Assembly: GCA_900553925.1 (NCBI GenBank)
Contig: USFH01000028.1
Location: 1 to 17,013, forward strand
Length of the DNA stretch: 17,013 nt
Direction of reading: 5' to 3'
Source of the DNA: an uncultured Clostridium sp.
Lineage (GTDB): Bacteria; Bacillota; Clostridia; Lachnospirales; Lachnospiraceae
Of the stretch, positions 14,962 through 17,013 are shown one piece after another (position 1 is the stretch's first letter; the number at the start of each line of letters is the position of its first letter). Under the pieces are notes generated by a model. It worked only from the letters and a program-made list of their open reading frames with translations. It searched no databases and had not been told where the DNA came from. The position numbers were made by a program, and so were the translations under genes.

Positions 14962-16923
14962 TTAATCTGCGAGTTTCTCTAACTGCCGCATCCAGATCTG
15001 CACGGATGCGTCGCTTGGCATACGCCAGTCGCCACGTGGGGATAAGCATACACTACCGACCTTCACGCCATCCGGCATACAGCTCCGCTTGAACTGCTGG
15101 GCGAAGAAACGGCGATAGAACATTTTCATCCATTTTAAGATGGTTGCAGCATCATAGATTCCTGCAAATGCACGTTTTGTCAGATGGAAGATCTTCTCCG
15201 GGCTGTATCCAAAACGCATGACATAGTACAGGAAGAAATCATGCAGCTCGTAAGGACCAACCGAATCTTCGGTCTTTTGCACGATGTTGCCGTGTTCATC
15301 CGGAGGAAGAAGCTCCGGGCTGATCGGGGTATCGATGATATCTTTCAGGACTTCGGTACTCTCTGGAAAGATATTACATTCGATCACGCTGGCAATCATC
15401 CATTTGACAAGTGTCTTCGGGATGCTGGCATTGACGCCGTACATGCTCATCTGATCGGCGTTATAGGTACACCAGCCAAGGGCAAGCTCTGACAGATCTC
15501 CGGTTCCTACGACGATGGCACCGATTTTATTCGCATAGTCCATCAGCACCTGTGTCCGCTCGCGTGCCTGCACATTCTCATAAGTAATGTCTTTGATCTC
15601 CATATCATGTCCGATGTCCGCATAATGTGTTATACATGCATCCTTGATTGGGATTTCCTTCACGGTGATGCCGAGTGTCTGCATCAGGGTTAGGGAATTT
15701 TGGTATGTGCGGTTCGTCGTGCCGAAGGCTGGCATCGTGATTCCGGTCAGATTCGTAGCAGGCAGCCCCATCTTCTTCAAGGTCTGTGCAGCCACAAGCA
15801 GTGACAAGGTGGAATCCATACCACCGGACACACCGATCACCATCTTTCCGCCACAGATGGAAAGCCGCTTGGCAAGTCCGCCGATCTGCATATGAAAGAT
15901 ATCCATACAACGCTTCTGACGTCTCTTTGTATCGCCCGGTGTAAATGGGTGTGGATTGACGCTTCGAAGACTTCCGTCGCTTTCGAAAGCTTCGGATACC
16001 GGAATCAGGATCTGACGCATCGAAACCGCGCTGCCATAGGTGCCCGCACAGTCCTGATAGGTCTTTCCTTTCAGGCGGTCTGCCTGAATCCGTTCGATGT
16101 CAATATCTGCGACAAGCAGATAGTTATTTTCAGCAATCCCGCTGTTTTCGGCAAGCATCTTTCCGCCCTCGCAGATCATGCAGTGACCGGAGAAGATCAG
16201 GTCGGTTGTACTCTCGTTTGCTCCGGCGCTCGCATAGAGATAGGTGCACATCAGAGAGGTTGATTTCTCTTTTACAAGCTTCTCGCGGTATTCACGCTTT
16301 CCAATCGTATCGTTGCTTGCGGAAAGGTTTAAAATCAGCTCTGCCCCGCTCATCGCCATAAATGCAGATGGAGGGATTGGTGCCCATAAGTCCTCACAGA
16401 TTTCTGCACCAAAGCAAAACGCATCCGGCAGATGATAGATCAGGTTATTGCCGAGGGGAATATCATAATCACACTCCACAGAGCCAAGTAATTCAGAGGC
16501 ATAGATATGATCTGTTGATAATTCCCGTGCAGAAGAAAACCAGCGTTTCTCATAGAATTCGTTGTAATTCGGGAGAAACGTCTTGACGGTGATGCCGTAA
16601 ATATGTCCGCGGTATGCGGTCACAGCGACATTGTAGAGCGCATTTGCAATCGAAAGCGGCATACCGAATACAACAACCATATCATAATCTGCGGTTGTCT
16701 GTACAAAACGGGCAGCTTCTTTTTTGCTTTCTGTAAGCAGTGTCTGTTGCAGGAATAAATCCCCGCAGGTATATCCGGTAACAGACAGCTCCGGGAATGT
16801 AATCAGATTGACGCCTTTTTGTTTTGCTTCTTCCACTTTTTGAAGCATCTGGTCGACATTATAAGCAGTATCCGCAACACGCATGTCCGGAACTGCGGCT
16901 GCTACACGGTAATATTGATACAT
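14962..16923 (-). CDS. nadE: Glutamine-dependent NAD+ synthetase
   Basis: Makes NAD+ from deamido-NAD+, ATP and glutamine in the last step of NAD biosynthesis. The 653 residues comprise two domains. The N-terminal nitrilase-type glutaminase has the Glu-Lys-Cys triad E45 (TFPELSVTGY), K114 (TVKTFLPNYNEF) and C176 (GAEICEDLW), close to the positions in M. tuberculosis NadE. The C-terminal synthetase has the PP-loop SGGMDS (366-371), and GTGDLSELALGWCTYNADQMS further on. This is the long two-domain form, so the protein should use glutamine rather than free ammonia. The ATG at 16923 has a GAGAGG site that sits in the end of the preceding gene, 3 bases after its stop, so the two are coupled. Confidence 0.97.
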   Translation of the reverse strand: MYQYYRVAAAVPDMRVADTAYNVDQMLQKVEEAKQKGVNLITFPELSVTGYTCGDLFLQQTLLTESKKEAARFVQTTADYDMVVVFGMPLSIANALYNVAVTAYRGHIYGITVKTFLPNYNEFYEKRWFSSARELSTDHIYASELLGSVECDYDIPLGNNLIYHLPDAFCFGAEICEDLWAPIPPSAFMAMSGAELILNLSASNDTIGKREYREKLVKEKSTSLMCTYLYASAGANESTTDLIFSGHCMICEGGKMLAENSGIAENNYLLVADIDIERIQADRLKGKTYQDCAGTYGSAVSMRQILIPVSEAFESDGSLRSVNPHPFTPGDTKRRQKRCMDIFHMQIGGLAKRLSICGGKMVIGVSGGMDSTLSLLVAAQTLKKMGLPATNLTGITMPAFGTTNRTYQNSLTLMQTLGITVKEIPIKDACITHYADIGHDMEIKDITYENVQARERTQVLMDYANKIGAIVVGTGDLSELALGWCTYNADQMSMYGVNASIPKTLVKWMIASVIECNIFPESTEVLKDIIDTPISPELLPPDEHGNIVQKTEDSVGPYELHDFFLYYVMRFGYSPEKIFHLTKRAFAGIYDAATILKWMKMFYRRFFAQQFKRSCMPDGVKVGSVCLSPRGDWRMPSDASVQIWMRQLEKLAD

Positions 16924-16926
16924 CGT

Positions 16927-17013
16927 TTAGTCCTCTCTTTCCTGCAAATCCAGTTGCAGCCCCTTCAGATAATGAATCGGTGCCCCGGATTGTGACTTTA
17001 TAAAATAGGCGGG
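16927..17013 (-). CDS. C-terminal end of an unidentified upstream gene
   Basis: Minus-strand frame open from the window edge to TAA at 16927-16929, giving 28 residues that start PAYFIKSQSGAPIHYLKGLQ and end in an acidic tail, QERED. Composition looks coding, and the stop lies 3 bases before nadE, whose ribosome site it contains. Too little is visible to name the protein. It is probably co-transcribed with nadE. Confidence 0.55.
   Translation of the reverse strand, partial: PAYFIKSQSGAPIHYLKGLQLDLQERED

Overview
The window reads as chromosomal DNA of a low-to-mid GC Firmicute, most likely a gut Lachnospiraceae-type Clostridium. Clues are the MiaB-MutS-MutL-MiaA-YnbB order leading into RadC-MreC-MreD-PBP2, a PBP2 with a very large insertion, AGGAGG-type ribosome sites, LexA boxes of the GAAC-N4-GTTC type, and family-level sequence character. 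The species is not identified. Every supported gene lies on the minus strand, so the biological order runs from high to low coordinates. I see no mobile element, CRISPR array, rRNA or tRNA, and no gene-free stretch longer than about 180 bases.

From the right end: the last 28 codons of an unidentified gene, then nadE (glutamine-dependent NAD+ synthetase) 3 bases later. A two-gene unit follows, with its own likely promoter: a membrane zinc-ribbon protein and an overlapping lipoprotein, both of unknown function, ending at a strong hairpin terminator. Next is a small LysM protein (YneA-like) whose promoter carries three LexA-type boxes, one exactly between -35 and -10. It is very probably an SOS-induced division inhibitor, and it also ends at a clear terminator.

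After that terminator a consensus promoter (TTGAAA-17-TATAAT) starts what looks like one long operon with short or negative gene spacing: miaB, mutS, mutL, miaA, a YnbB-type PLP lyase, radC, mreC, mreD and mrdA (PBP2, cut by the left edge). It joins tRNA A37 modification (MiaA makes i6A, MiaB makes ms2i6A), mismatch repair (MutS/MutL) and the elongation-type wall machinery (MreC/MreD/PBP2).

The main surprise is mutL. Codon 20 is TAA in the conserved GEVIERP block where Glu is expected, while the rest of the 731-codon frame is intact. This looks like a single GAA/GAG-to-TAA-type lesion. It would remove the ATPase motifs and predict a mismatch-repair-defective (mutator) strain, unless it is a sequencing error. 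Other points of interest are the palindromes around the miaB promoter, the absence of mreB from the mre cluster, and a low-complexity Gln/Thr/Ser linker in MutL.
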